64,000 nt of DNA from UBA1181 sp045601045. GTDB lineage: Bacteria; Bacteroidota; Bacteroidia; Bacteroidales; Paludibacteraceae. The notes under the pieces are model-generated. The model saw nothing but the letters and a program-made list of their open reading frames with translations, searched no databases and had not been told where the DNA came from. The position numbers were made by a program, and so were the translations under genes. The stretch is from positions 30,946-94,945 of the forward strand of contig JAZRZA010000072.1 of assembly GCA_045601045.1 (NCBI GenBank), read 5' to 3'. Every line of letters begins with the position of its first letter. Within the stretch, counting starts at the first letter, position 1. This document shows, in pieces, positions 1-9,078 of the stretch.

Positions 1-1509
1 CTCCCTCGCCACGATCTTCTCTAATTCAGCATTGAGCACCTTGATATCCACCTTCTCTCTGGTATCTTCTTGCTCAACGTATGTGGAGACGGATAGGTTG
101 TATTCGTTCTCCTTCACCTCGTCGTATGTGGCAAGTTTGGTAAAGTGGTCAACCGTCTTTCTTTCGGTAAATGTATCAACGATTTTTTGAATATTGTCTG
201 GTGTCAGTTTATTGTTGTTGGTAGCCTTGACACACTCATTGGAAGCGTCTATGAAGAGTATTCCAGTATCTTTCTTCGACTTCTTCAACACCATGATACA
301 AGTGGCGATGGATGTACCGAAGAAGAGGTTACTAGGCAATTGGATGACACAATCCACATAGTTGTTGTCCACCATGTACTTACGGATCTTCTGCTCGGCT
401 CCACCACGATACATGATACCAGGGAAGCAGACGATAGAGGCTGTTCCATTCGTACTAAGCCATGACAAGGAGTGCATGATGAAAGCCAAATCCGCTTTAC
501 CCTTCGGAGCCAATACACCAGCAGGGCTAAAACGAGGATCATTGATGAGAATTGGGTTGTCATCACCCTCCCATTTCACCGAGTATGGTGGATTAGACAC
601 CAGAACTTCAAACGGTTCATCATCCCAGTGTTGAGGAGCAATCAACGTATCTTCACAAGCGATATTGAACTTGTCGAATCCCACATCATGAAGGAACATA
701 TTGATACGGCAAAGGTTGTAGGTGGTAATGTTCTTCTCCTGACCGTAAAAACCTTGCTTGATGTTCTCCTTGCCCAAAATCTTGATGGCTTGAAGCAACA
801 GTGAGCCAGAACCACAAGCAGGATCATAGACTTTATTCACGGTCTTCTTTCCCACAACTGCCAATCTGGTAAGCAATTCGGAAACCTCCTGAGGCGTATA
901 GTATTCACCACCTGACTTACCAGCATTAGAAGCATACATAGCCATCAAAAACTCGTAGGCATCACCGAAAGCGTCTATGGTATTATTCTGATAGCCCAGT
1001 TTGAGGTTGCCGATTTCGTTCAAGATAGCGGAGAGTTTCTTGTTTCTCTTCTCGACGGTGGCTCCCAGCTTGTTGGAGTTCACATCAATATCATCGAACA
1101 GACCAGAAAAGTTGCTCTCCGATTCGGTACCCTTGGCAGACTCCTCGATATGGGAGAAGACATTCTCCAATGTCTCATTCAGATTCTCGTTCGTGTCGGC
1201 ATTCTTTCTGACATTCTCAAACAACTCAGAAGGCAAAATAAAGAATCCCTTCTCCTGAACCAGACCCTCCTTTGCGATCTCAGCCTCCGCATCGCTCATT
1301 TTAGCATAATCGAAGTCATGATTACCAGCCTTCCATTCGTCATGGTTGATGTATGAGGTTAGGTTCTCGGAGATGTAACGATAGAACATGATGCCCAAGA
1401 CGTACTGCTTAAAGTCCCAGCCATCCACAGCACCACGAAGTTCGTTTGCTATATTCCAAATCGATTTATGAAGTTCTTCTCTCTCTTGTTCTTTCTTGTT
1501 GTCTGCCAT
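1..1509 (-). CDS. hsdM: Type I restriction-modification system DNA methyltransferase subunit (HsdM), 3' end cut by the window edge
   Basis: Reading the minus strand from the ATG at 1509 gives an open frame of 503 codons that runs off the left edge without a stop. The first ~150 residues look like the HsdM helical N-terminal domain. AdoMet motif I is DPACGSGS (about residues 229-236) and the adenine-methylase motif IV is NPPY (about 306-309), in the order expected of an N6-adenine methylase. Known HsdM proteins are about 500-530 residues, so only a short C-terminal piece should be missing. HsdM methylates adenine in the site chosen by HsdS and works with HsdR; neither partner is in view and both would lie left of the window. 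A TATCTTTG -7 element (minus strand, 1546-1553) sits about 40 bp upstream of the start. Family assignment is firm; whether the system is complete cannot be judged here. Confidence 0.93.
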   Translation of the reverse strand, partial: MADNKKEQEREELHKSIWNIANELRGAVDGWDFKQYVLGIMFYRYISENLTSYINHDEWKAGNHDFDYAKMSDAEAEIAKEGLVQEKGFFILPSELFENVRKNADTNENLNETLENVFSHIEESAKGTESESNFSGLFDDIDVNSNKLGATVEKRNKKLSAILNEIGNLKLGYQNNTIDAFGDAYEFLMAMYASNAGKSGGEYYTPQEVSELLTRLAVVGKKTVNKVYDPACGSGSLLLQAIKILGKENIKQGFYGQEKNITTYNLCRINMFLHDVGFDKFNIACEDTLIAPQHWDDEPFEVLVSNPPYSVKWEGDDNPILINDPRFSPAGVLAPKGKADLAFIMHSLSWLSTNGTASIVCFPGIMYRGGAEQKIRKYMVDNNYVDCVIQLPSNLFFGTSIATCIMVLKKSKKDTGILFIDASNECVKATNNNKLTPDNIQKIVDTFTERKTVDHFTKLATYDEVKENEYNLSVSTYVEQEDTREKVDIKVLNAELEKIVARE

Positions 1510-1634
1510 AATGATATACTACGCTTATGTTACACGCTTAATCTCCAAAGATAATAAAAAATACAATACAATCGGAGATGTTGTTAAATATGGCAAATTA
1601 AGGGGACAGGTGTGCAGGATTGGGGCAGAGGCAC

Positions 1635-1669
1635 AAAAAAGGAGACGCTCGTCGAGAACGTCTCCTTTT
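1635..1669 (-). terminator. Rho-independent terminator downstream of the xylanase gene
   Basis: GGAGACG and CGTCTCC arms extended by A/T pairs form a strong hairpin with an 11-nt loop. On the minus strand it is followed by a run of six T. It lies 20 bp past the xylanase stop codon. Confidence 0.8.
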
Positions 1670-1688
1670 GTATTGTCAGCAATCTGGA

Positions 1689-3575
1689 TTACTTCACGAT
1701 CATCGATTTTCTCAAAGAAACGCCATTGACACTCATTTCGTAGAAATAAACGCCAGGGACAAGGCTCTTGACATCCACATCCTTGATGTATGAGCCTTCG
1801 CTCAAATTCTCATTCACGATATCGGAAACCTTCACACCCGCGGCATTGTAGAGCGAGATGTTCACTTGACCAGCCTTTGGAAGAGCGAAACGAATAGCGG
1901 TATGCTCTACAGCCGGATTCGGCGTATTTTGCAAAAGAAGGTACCCACCTTCAGCCGCTGTGTTCGACACCGCTGTCGGATCAAACAACGAGCACTTCAC
2001 ATCATCCACATAGAAATCGATCAAATCCGAATCTGCTCCATTGTCAGAGGTCTGCACATAAACTGAAATATCCTCCGCATCAGCGGGAATCTCCATGACG
2101 CCAGACAACTTGGTCCATGTCTTTGAAGGAACAGTCACCTGCTCGATGGTTGGATACTGCGTTGTTCCGTCATTGTATTGGAAACAAAGTTGGAATGGGA
2201 GCTCCTTCAATTCTGTATCCTCGCCTTGGGAAGGTTGGGAAGAGACATTCATACCCGCAACGATTTGCTTATAAGCCTCTTTCGGGTTGTTGTTCTTGTC
2301 GAAAAGCAAAGGAATTCGATCGCCACGCCAGCTGTTCGCGTCGTTGATACCCCAAACCACCACTGCGCTGATATTGTCCTTGTATTTCTTATAGAGATCA
2401 AAACAGCTCTTGTAGTATGGGCCTTGCGGAGACTCTCCGTTGCTGGAGGTCACATCCAACTCGGTAATTTGGATATCGCAACCGATGCTCGCGTACTTTT
2501 GGATCGCCTGCTCGTACAATTGCATACCTGGATAGGTGACATCCAAGTGGGATTGCATACCCACACCGTCGCAGATACCCTCTTCGTACATCTCCTTCAC
2601 CAACTTGTAGATACCATCTCGCTTGCTAGTGTTGTACTCGTTATAGTCATTGTAGTAGAGCTTACAACCCTTAGGCGCATATTTTCTTGCAAATCTGAAG
2701 GCCTTTTTGATATAATCGTTGCTCTTGTAGATTTGATACCAATAAGATTGTCCAGGGCTAATGGAGTTGTCTCCAGCCGAACGAAGGGTTCCATCTTCAT
2801 TGAATGCCTCGTTGACCACATCAAAAGCGTAGAGGTTCAAGTTAGGATAAGCGGAAGTGATGGCGTCGAAAACATTCTTGATATAGTTCTCCAAGCGTTG
2901 ATCCATAATGGAGACCGACACGTTGCTGCCGTTGGATGAGAAATTCTCTTTGAACAACCAAGTCGGTGTCTGGCTATGCCATACGAAACAGTGGCCTCTC
3001 AAACCGATTTTGTTATCTTGACAGAATTTCAGGATCGATTTCGCACCTGAAGACAATTGTACCTGAGGATTGACATTGTTGCCTCTTTGTTGGCTGGCGC
3101 TTTGGTTCAAAGTCGCATCTGGCTTCAACTCGTTTTCAGGCGTCACACTATTAAAGTGAGTAAGGCACATGTTTCTCAAAGAACTAACGGTACCGCCGTT
3201 CAAACACGTACCAAACTTAAAGTAAGTATCCTCCGGATAGGCCAACTTCAAAGGAATCACCTCGCCATCAAAAGAGGCGGCAGGTTTGTACGTAGATCCG
3301 TCGAAATAGACGTAAGCTTCCACATCATAGGATTCACCTGCCTTAAAATCAGCAGATTTCACACTTGCACCATTCCAATAATCGGAACGGGAGGATACTT
3401 TAAGGGATTGCGTACCTGAATGGGCTGCCTCTTTGGAAACTGCGACGGTCTCACCTCCACGAGATGACCAATTGCCCTTTCCCGATTCAAAACCTTCGTC
3501 AATAAGTGACTGGGCGTTCAATGACATACCAGCGGATGCCATTGCCACCATTGTGCTTAGTAAAGTTTTATTCAT
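1689..3575 (-). CDS. Secreted GH10 endo-1,4-beta-xylanase with a split CBM22/CBM4_9-like domain and a T9SS C-terminal sorting domain
   Basis: Predicted to hydrolyse internal beta-1,4 bonds of xylan outside the cell. Residues 1-21 are a signal peptide ending SLNAQ. The GH10 barrel spans about residues 100-445: acid/base Glu256 in DVVNEAF, nucleophile Glu372 in ITELDV, plus the HCFVWHSQTP and VVVWGINDANSW motifs. Residues ~22-95 resemble the first half of a CBM22/CBM4_9 jelly roll (IDEGFESGKGNWSSRGG, SGTQSLKVSSRSDYWNGA), and residues ~457-529 resemble the second half (TVPSKTWTKLSGVMEIP, DFYVDDVKCS), so the catalytic domain seems inserted within the binding domain. Residues ~545-628 (NTPNPAVEHTAIRFALPKAG to the end) match the Por/T9SS type A sorting tail, predicting export through the outer membrane and surface attachment or release. 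It is a single gene with its own terminator. GH10 assignment is very secure; the split-domain reading is by eye. Confidence 0.95.
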   Translation of the reverse strand: MNKTLLSTMVAMASAGMSLNAQSLIDEGFESGKGNWSSRGGETVAVSKEAAHSGTQSLKVSSRSDYWNGASVKSADFKAGESYDVEAYVYFDGSTYKPAASFDGEVIPLKLAYPEDTYFKFGTCLNGGTVSSLRNMCLTHFNSVTPENELKPDATLNQSASQQRGNNVNPQVQLSSGAKSILKFCQDNKIGLRGHCFVWHSQTPTWLFKENFSSNGSNVSVSIMDQRLENYIKNVFDAITSAYPNLNLYAFDVVNEAFNEDGTLRSAGDNSISPGQSYWYQIYKSNDYIKKAFRFARKYAPKGCKLYYNDYNEYNTSKRDGIYKLVKEMYEEGICDGVGMQSHLDVTYPGMQLYEQAIQKYASIGCDIQITELDVTSSNGESPQGPYYKSCFDLYKKYKDNISAVVVWGINDANSWRGDRIPLLFDKNNNPKEAYKQIVAGMNVSSQPSQGEDTELKELPFQLCFQYNDGTTQYPTIEQVTVPSKTWTKLSGVMEIPADAEDISVYVQTSDNGADSDLIDFYVDDVKCSLFDPTAVSNTAAEGGYLLLQNTPNPAVEHTAIRFALPKAGQVNISLYNAAGVKVSDIVNENLSEGSYIKDVDVKSLVPGVYFYEMSVNGVSLRKSMIVK

Positions 3576-3752
3576 TGGAATTAATTTAAGATGGAATTTA
3601 ATTTAGATAATAAGCGTAAAATAGTTTTCTTTTTCAACCAACGTCAATATTTTTTAAACGAAAATTGACGTCGCTAAATTATATATAATTTTAAAAACAA
3701 TTATAATTGCGAAGAAAAATATTTGCATATGGAAAATTTAGCGGAAAATATT

Positions 3753-3782
3753 TTGGATTTCTGAAATAATACACTACTTTTG
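3753..3782 (+). promoter_or_regulatory. Bacteroidota-type promoter of the tRNA-Val array
   Basis: TTG at 3753-3755, a 19-bp spacer and TACTTTTG at 3775-3782 match the TTG/TAnnTTTG consensus. The first tRNA starts 25 bp downstream. Confidence 0.7.
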
Positions 3783-3806
3783 CATCGCTTTTCAAGAAGA
3801 GCACTT

Positions 3807-3881
3807 GGTCTTATAGCTCAGCTGGTTTAGGGCACCTGCCTTACAAGCAGGGGGTCCTAGGTTCGAATCCTAGTGGGACCA
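3807..3881 (+). tRNA. tRNA-Val (anticodon TAC), copy 1
   Basis: Full cloverleaf: acceptor GGTCTTA/TGGGACC, anticodon stem CCTGC/GCAGG with loop CTTACAA giving TAC, and T-arm CTAGG-TTCGAAT-CCTAG. This copy differs from the next two in the D stem (GGGC rather than GAGC), which leaves a G-U pair. It is followed by CCG, so CCA is not encoded. Confidence 0.96.
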
Positions 3882-3933
3882 CCGTTTAAAAATAATCAGA
3901 TCGCCAAGAGGGCGTTCGCAAAACAAATTCTTC

Positions 3934-4008
3934 GGTCTTATAGCTCAGCTGGTTTAGAGCACCTGCCTTACAAGCAGGGGGTCCTAGGTTCGAATCCTAG
4001 TGGGACCA
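3934..4008 (+). tRNA. tRNA-Val (anticodon TAC), copy 2
   Basis: Same cloverleaf as copy 1, with a regular GCTC/GAGC D stem. The 3' CCA is encoded at 4009-4011. It begins exactly 127 bp after copy 1, and the spacer is nearly identical to the following one. Confidence 0.97.
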
Positions 4009-4060
4009 CCAATTAAAAGTAATCAGATCGCTAAGAGGGCGTTCGCAAAACAAGTTCTTC

Positions 4061-4135
4061 GGTCTTATAGCTCAGCTGGTTTAGAGCACCTGCCTTACAA
4101 GCAGGGGGTCCTAGGTTCGAATCCTAGTGGGACCA
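4061..4135 (+). tRNA. tRNA-Val (anticodon TAC), copy 3
   Basis: Identical to copy 2 across the tRNA, with encoded CCA at 4136-4138. It starts exactly 127 bp after copy 2, so the array is a tandem repeat with a 127-bp unit. Confidence 0.97.
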
Positions 4136-4156
4136 CCAACAAATAGAAATCAAGTC

Positions 4157-4181
4157 GCCACCTTTTTCGGTGGCTTTTTTT
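4157..4181 (+). terminator. Terminator of the tRNA-Val array
   Basis: GCCACC - TTTTTC - GGTGGC hairpin followed by seven T, about 20 bp after the last tRNA and just before ispD. Confidence 0.85.
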
Positions 4182-4201
4182 GTTTTTAAGCCTATTCGCT
4201 T

Positions 4202-4885
4202 ATGAAGAAGTACGTGATCATCGTCGCGGGAGGCAAGGGCCTTCGCATGGGAGGAGATATTCCGAAGCAATTTTTGCCAGTGGACGGCTCCCCTATCCTA
4301 ATGCGCACACTCTCCCAGTTCCACCAATACGACCCACAAATGGGCATCATCCTGGTCTTGCCCGAATCGCAAATCTCTTATTGGAAGAATCTCTGCGAAG
4401 AATATGATTTCAAAATCCCTTACCAACTGGCCTTGGGAGGAGCGACACGGTTCCACTCCGTAAAGAATGGATTGGCGCTGGTACCGAACGAGGCGGAGGT
4501 CTGTGTAGGTGTCCACGATGGTGTGCGCCCATTCGTTTCATACCAAGTGATCGAAGAGGCTTATAAGGCAGCTGCAGCAAATGGAGCCGCGGTTCCGGCG
4601 ATTCCGCTGGTAGACTCCATCCGCAAGGTGGATTCCAAGGGCGGGAACGAGGCGAAAAACCGTGCGGAATACCGATTGGTACAGACGCCGCAAGTGTTTC
4701 GGGCCGATTTGCTTTGGAAAGCTTACGAGCAAGAATACTGCGAGGAATTCACGGATGACGCCAGCGTAGTGGAGCGTTTGGGCCACAAAATGACGCTGAC
4801 GGAGGGTAATCGGGAGAACATCAAAATCACCACCTCTTTCGATTTGATACTAGCAGAGGCGTTTTTGAGAAAAAATGATTGTTGA
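4202..4885 (+). CDS. ispD: 2-C-methyl-D-erythritol 4-phosphate cytidylyltransferase (IspD)
   Basis: Third step of the MEP isoprenoid pathway in the cytoplasm: MEP + CTP gives CDP-methylerythritol. The 227-residue length is typical. The N-terminal nucleotide-binding signature VAGGKGLRMGGDIPKQFLP is intact, with the conserved GVHDGVRPFV segment near residue 105 and the DDASVVE motif near residue 183 that characterise IspD against other cytidylyltransferases. The start ATG lies 20 bp after the terminator of the tRNA array. No other MEP gene is adjacent. asnS follows 58 bp downstream but has its own promoter inside and after the ispD 3' end, so the two are probably independent units. Confidence 0.96.
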   Translation: MKKYVIIVAGGKGLRMGGDIPKQFLPVDGSPILMRTLSQFHQYDPQMGIILVLPESQISYWKNLCEEYDFKIPYQLALGGATRFHSVKNGLALVPNEAEVCVGVHDGVRPFVSYQVIEEAYKAAAANGAAVPAIPLVDSIRKVDSKGGNEAKNRAEYRLVQTPQVFRADLLWKAYEQEYCEEFTDDASVVERLGHKMTLTEGNRENIKITTSFDLILAEAFLRKNDC

Positions 4886-4908
4886 TTTCTGACAAATTTG
4901 TAACTTTG
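4879..4908 (+). promoter_or_regulatory. Promoter of asnS
   Basis: TTG at 4879-4881, a 19-bp spacer and TAACTTTG at 4901-4908. The asnS start codon is 36 bp further on, with an A-rich leader. Confidence 0.65.
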
Positions 4909-4943
4909 CTCATTATTTGTAGGAATATAAAAACATATAGCAT

Positions 4944-6338
4944 ATGAAAAGAACGAGGATTGTCGACGCGGTCAAGATGACGCAATTCGGCGAAACTGTA
5001 AACGTAAAGGGTTGGGTCCGCACCAAACGCGGCAACAAAGAGGTAAACTTTATCGCATTGAACGATGGTTCCACTATCAACAACATCCAAATCGTAGCTG
5101 ACGTAGTGAAGTTCGAAGAGGAGTTGCTTAAATCCGTTACCACAGGCGCATGTTTGAGCGTTACTGGTAAGTTGGTGAAATCAGAGGGTGCAGGACAAGC
5201 GGTTGAGATCCAAGCCGACGAGATCCAAATTTATGGTTTGGCAGACAACACCTACCCATTGCAAAAGAAGGGACACACCATGGAGTTCCTTCGTGGTATC
5301 GCCCACCTCAGACCAAGAACCAACACCTTTGGCGCTGTTCTTAGAATCCGTCACAACATGGCGATCGCTATCCACCAATTCTTCCACCAGAAGGGATTTT
5401 TCTATTGGCACTCCCCTATCATCACAGCCTCTGACTGTGAGGGCGCTGGACAGATGTTCCAAGTAACCACTCAAAACCTTTACGATTTGAAGAAGGATGA
5501 GAATGGTTCTATCAAATATGATGATGATTTCTTCGGCAAGCAGACCAGCCTTACCGTTTCCGGACAGTTGGAGGGCGAGTTGGGTGCTACCGCACTAGGT
5601 GCTATCTATACCTTCGGTCCTACTTTCCGTGCCGAGAATTCCAACACGCCTCGCCACTTGGCTGAGTTCTGGATGATTGAGCCAGAGGTTGCCTTCATCG
5701 ACCTTCCTGAGTTGATGGATTTGGAGGAGGAGTTCATCAAGTTCTGTGTCAACTGGGCTTTGGAGAACTGTATGGACGATTTGACCTTCTTGAACAACAT
5801 GATCGACAAGGGCTTGATCGAGCGTTTGAAGTCTGTAGTTGCCACTGATTTCGTCAGATTACCATATACAGAGGGTATCAAGATTTTGGAAGAGGCGATC
5901 GCCAAAGGAAAGAAGTTCGAATTCCCTGTATATTGGGGTTGCGACTTGGCCAGCGAGCATGAGCGTTTCTTGGTGGAGGAGCATTTCCAGAAGCCAGTTA
6001 TCATGATCAACTATCCTAAGGAGATCAAGGCCTTCTACATGAAGCAAAACGAGGACGGAAAGACCGTTCAAGGAACAGACGTATTGTTCCCTCAAATTGG
6101 CGAGATCATCGGAGGTAGCGTCCGTGAGGAGAGCTACGACAAGTTGATGCAACGCATTGAGGAGTTGAACATCCCTATGAAGGATATGTGGTGGTACTTG
6201 GATACACGTAAATACGGAACATGCCCTCACGCAGGATTCGGCCTTGGATTCGAGCGTTTGATGCTCTTCGTGACAGGTATGCAAAACATCCGTGATGTGA
6301 TTCCTTTCCCAAGAACACCAAGGACTGCGGATTTTTAA
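4944..6338 (+). CDS. asnS: Asparaginyl-tRNA synthetase
   Basis: Class IIb aminoacyl-tRNA synthetase that charges tRNA-Asn with asparagine in the cytoplasm. It has an N-terminal OB-fold anticodon-binding domain (about residues 1-110, with VNVKGWVRTKRGNKEVNFIA) and a class II catalytic core. Motif 2 is seen as TFGPTFRAENSNTPRHLAEF, and motif 3 at the C terminus as GFGLGFERLMLFVTG. The TFRAENSNT stretch and the 464-residue length separate AsnRS from AspRS, whose gene lies separately at 22474. The start follows an A-rich leader, and a strong terminator follows the stop. An asnS gene implies direct Asn-tRNA formation. Confidence 0.97.
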   Translation: MKRTRIVDAVKMTQFGETVNVKGWVRTKRGNKEVNFIALNDGSTINNIQIVADVVKFEEELLKSVTTGACLSVTGKLVKSEGAGQAVEIQADEIQIYGLADNTYPLQKKGHTMEFLRGIAHLRPRTNTFGAVLRIRHNMAIAIHQFFHQKGFFYWHSPIITASDCEGAGQMFQVTTQNLYDLKKDENGSIKYDDDFFGKQTSLTVSGQLEGELGATALGAIYTFGPTFRAENSNTPRHLAEFWMIEPEVAFIDLPELMDLEEEFIKFCVNWALENCMDDLTFLNNMIDKGLIERLKSVVATDFVRLPYTEGIKILEEAIAKGKKFEFPVYWGCDLASEHERFLVEEHFQKPVIMINYPKEIKAFYMKQNEDGKTVQGTDVLFPQIGEIIGGSVREESYDKLMQRIEELNIPMKDMWWYLDTRKYGTCPHAGFGLGFERLMLFVTGMQNIRDVIPFPRTPRTADF

Positions 6339-6374
6339 TCTGCGGTTATTTCAATACGTTATTTCAATACATTG

Positions 6375-6406
6375 AATCCGGGTCTTTCGAGACTCGGATT
6401 TTTTTG
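6375..6406 (+). terminator. Terminator of asnS
   Basis: An 11-bp stem (AATCCGGGTCT / AGACTCGGATT with one G-U pair) closed by a TTCG tetraloop and followed by a T run. Confidence 0.88.
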
Positions 6407-6512
6407 ATTAATTATGCAGAAATCTTATCTATGAGAAGATGTGTTTCGTTGAATAAATGAAAAATTATTGCTTTATTTCATCTTTTCAAGTATGCTTATT
6501 ATGATAATTTTG

Positions 6513-6520
6513 TATTTTTG
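6513..6520 (+). promoter_or_regulatory. -7 element of the GLUG-repeat protein gene
   Basis: TATTTTTG fits TAnnTTTG. Transcription should start near 6527, which rules out the in-frame TTG at 6518 as start codon and supports the ATG at 6551. No convincing -33 TTG is seen at the expected distance. Confidence 0.5.
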
Positions 6521-6550
6521 CGCCGTACTGACAATCGGATATCCAATTTT

Positions 6551-8869
6551 ATGAAGGTGTTTTTGAAAAGTTTCGTTATAATAGGGTTATTGCTCGTTAC
6601 AGTCTGCGACTCCTTCGCATTGGAGAGAGCATCTGACGGCTATTACCTGATCAAAGATGCGGACGATTTGGTGGAATATCGAGATGAGGTCAATGGCGGC
6701 CATGCCATAGATGGACGATTGACAGCAGATATCGACCTCTCATCTGTTTGCGGTATTCACCAGAATTGGGAGCCGATAAACCGCCCAAAGTTAGCTTTGA
6801 AATTTGATGGCGGACACCACAGTGTCTCTAATTTATACATAGATTCCAAGGATGACGCGCAGGGACTCTTTTACTGTGTTGATTATCTTCATGATTTGAC
6901 GGTGAAGAACGCCTTTGTGAGAGGTGGCGACTTTGTGGGTGGAGTTGTAGGGTGCGGTTCAGGATCGGATGGCCGTATGGTAATAGACAATTGCCATTTC
7001 AAGGGAGAGGTTGTCGGAAAACGCTATGTGGGCGGTCTCTTGGGCGGTATGGATATGGACAAGGCCAATGTATTCAATTGCAGCAATTATGGTCTTGTGG
7101 TTGGTCATGATTGTGTGGGCGGTCTCATCGGTTATGCGATGGATTGCATGATAACCAACTGTTACAATATCGGCCGCGTCAAGGCCTATTATCTCTTTGA
7201 TGGTCAATATTACACTTACGAGGGTATCGCGGGTGGTATTGTCGGCTTCTATGGTGGAGATGTAGGTAATTACAAATATTACTGTCTCAACGCTTGTTAC
7301 AACTATGCGGTGATTAGCGGCATTGGTGTGGGGAATATGATCGGCAAGCGCGGAGGACAAAACAGATACTTGATACAAGCTTGCGCCGCTTTGATGGATA
7401 TTAATCCAGAGAGTGATTATGAGAGCAATGTCTCATTTATGAGCGAATACTCTTTCCAATCAGGCACCTTAAAAAAACATCTGGACAATTATCGGGATAA
7501 ACGGCCGGATTACAGTGGTTTGTTTAATATGAAACTCTATCTTCTTGCCTTTGAACAGAGTAGAAATGTGGATCCTTACCCTCACCTGCCGGATATAACA
7601 TTATCTCCTAGCAAATCCTATGTGGTCAATTACCGAGGCGACTACGATGGCCTTGATGTCTTCCGGGACGGAATGGCGTTACCTACATGTGACAATGAGT
7701 TGTTCCATTATGAATTTGAGCATGGTTTCAATGGGAAAAGGGTGACGTCGGATACGGCAGTGATAGTCAAACGGGTACTGAACGAAAATTTTTTGGAAAG
7801 AGATGCTTCCGGCAACTATTTGATATCAAACGCTTATGAATTGGGGTTGTTCCGAGATGCTGTCAACGGAGGTGCTTTCGACATCAATGGTAGATTGATT
7901 GACGACATAGATTTGAGCGATATTGACGAATGGGAACCAATTGGTCCGCAAGATATATGTTGCTCGCAAGCGTATAGTGGCAAGTTTGATGGCGGTAATT
8001 TTACAATCAGTGGCATTCACCAAAGCAAATTTGAATTTACGGGCTTGTTCTCTCACATAAAGAATGCGGAAATAAACAATGTAATCCTCCGTAATTCCAC
8101 CGTAGAGGGATATTATGCGGGAGCGTTATGCGCCTATGCGGAATCCTCTCTTATCGCCAATTGTGGCAGTGAGGCCTCTGTCACAGGCCATTTCCAAGAG
8201 GGAGCGGCAGGTTTTATCGCGGTGGCGGATCAATGTAAGATTCTCAATTGCTTCAACATCGGTGAAGTGACGGCCGAAGGTAGGGCCAGCGGATTTGTCG
8301 CTCTCCTTCTCAATTCGAGCGTTGTGGAGAATTGTTACGCCTCCTGCGAAGTCGCGAATAGCGATGATGGCGGCCTGAAAAGCCCATTCGCATTCAATCG
8401 CGCGGAAATATCATTCAATAATTGTTACTACAATGGATCGCTTCTGGAAGACGGCGAAATCTACATAGTCAGTGAAACGGTGAAAAATATCACGGAGTCA
8501 GAGATGAAATCCCAGGATTTCGTGGATGAGTTGAATCGTATCGTAGAAGAAATCAATAGTAAGCAAGAGACGGTTGACCTCTCAAAATGGGTGATAGATC
8601 CTTACAGTGGCTATCCTTCCAATGGCAGACCAAGTGAGGTCTCTGTGGAGGATTTGTTCAACGACACAGACAATCCATTGCAAAACATGCAAATCTATTC
8701 CATTGATGGAATTTTATACATACAATCCGATATGGAAAGGGATCTTGTGTTGTTTAATGCGTTGGGGCAACCTGTGCGATATATCCGATGTGTGAAAGGA
8801 ACGACCGTAGTAGATGGTTTGTTCACAGGCATCTATTGTACACAAGGAACTCGAGTGATAGTTAAGTAA
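6551..8869 (+). CDS. Secreted GLUG-motif repeat protein with a T9SS-type C-terminal tail
   Basis: 772 residues from ATG 6551; this start gives a clean signal peptide (MKVFLKSFVIIGLLLVTVCD...), whereas the upstream TTG overlaps the promoter. The protein has an internal duplication: each half opens with a similar block (GYYLIKDADDLVEYRDEVNG; GNYLISNAYELGLFRDAVNG) followed by 'DIDLS...WEPI' and then several GLUG-like turns (VGGVVGCG, VGGLLGG, VGGLIGYA, AGGIVGFYGG; later TGLFSHI, AGALCAYA, AAGFIAVA). GLUG repeats are known from bacterial surface proteins and probably build a beta-solenoid. The last ~70 residues (NMQIYSIDGILYIQSD ... GLFTGIYCTQGTRVIVK) resemble a T9SS sorting domain. Probably an outer-surface protein. 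Substrate or partner is unknown, and the neighbours give no clue. Confidence 0.8.
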   Translation: MKVFLKSFVIIGLLLVTVCDSFALERASDGYYLIKDADDLVEYRDEVNGGHAIDGRLTADIDLSSVCGIHQNWEPINRPKLALKFDGGHHSVSNLYIDSKDDAQGLFYCVDYLHDLTVKNAFVRGGDFVGGVVGCGSGSDGRMVIDNCHFKGEVVGKRYVGGLLGGMDMDKANVFNCSNYGLVVGHDCVGGLIGYAMDCMITNCYNIGRVKAYYLFDGQYYTYEGIAGGIVGFYGGDVGNYKYYCLNACYNYAVISGIGVGNMIGKRGGQNRYLIQACAALMDINPESDYESNVSFMSEYSFQSGTLKKHLDNYRDKRPDYSGLFNMKLYLLAFEQSRNVDPYPHLPDITLSPSKSYVVNYRGDYDGLDVFRDGMALPTCDNELFHYEFEHGFNGKRVTSDTAVIVKRVLNENFLERDASGNYLISNAYELGLFRDAVNGGAFDINGRLIDDIDLSDIDEWEPIGPQDICCSQAYSGKFDGGNFTISGIHQSKFEFTGLFSHIKNAEINNVILRNSTVEGYYAGALCAYAESSLIANCGSEASVTGHFQEGAAGFIAVADQCKILNCFNIGEVTAEGRASGFVALLLNSSVVENCYASCEVANSDDGGLKSPFAFNRAEISFNNCYYNGSLLEDGEIYIVSETVKNITESEMKSQDFVDELNRIVEEINSKQETVDLSKWVIDPYSGYPSNGRPSEVSVEDLFNDTDNPLQNMQIYSIDGILYIQSDMERDLVLFNALGQPVRYIRCVKGTTVVDGLFTGIYCTQGTRVIVK

Positions 8870-8875
8870 AAAACA

Positions 8876-8899
8876 AAGCCGACGGGGACCCGCCGGCTT
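8876..8899 (+). terminator. Probable terminator of the GLUG protein gene
   Basis: Imperfect GCCGACGGG/CCCGCCGGC hairpin directly after the stop codon. The following U-tract is weak (TTATTCT), so confidence is moderate. Confidence 0.5.
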
Positions 8900-9078
8900 A
8901 TTCTCATCCTTGGCTCAATGCAAACTGCCTTGGATGACGCTTGACAACAGCCAAGCAACTTTTAGTTTAGGGGACCGAAGTCCCAATCATAGGTAAAGGT
9001 AATTTTTGTAAAAAAATATTAAATTCTTTTCGCAAAGTTATGCTTTTTGTATTAATTTCGCAACTAAAATGATTTAGT

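Noticed and set aside
2178..2939. Plus-strand open frame of 253 codons
   Set aside because: Antisense to the GH10 xylanase; no recognisable domain.
6518..6550. TTG start giving an 11-residue longer GLUG protein
   Set aside because: The TTG is the last part of the TATTTTTG promoter element and lies before the expected transcription start; the ATG at 6551 gives a signal peptide.
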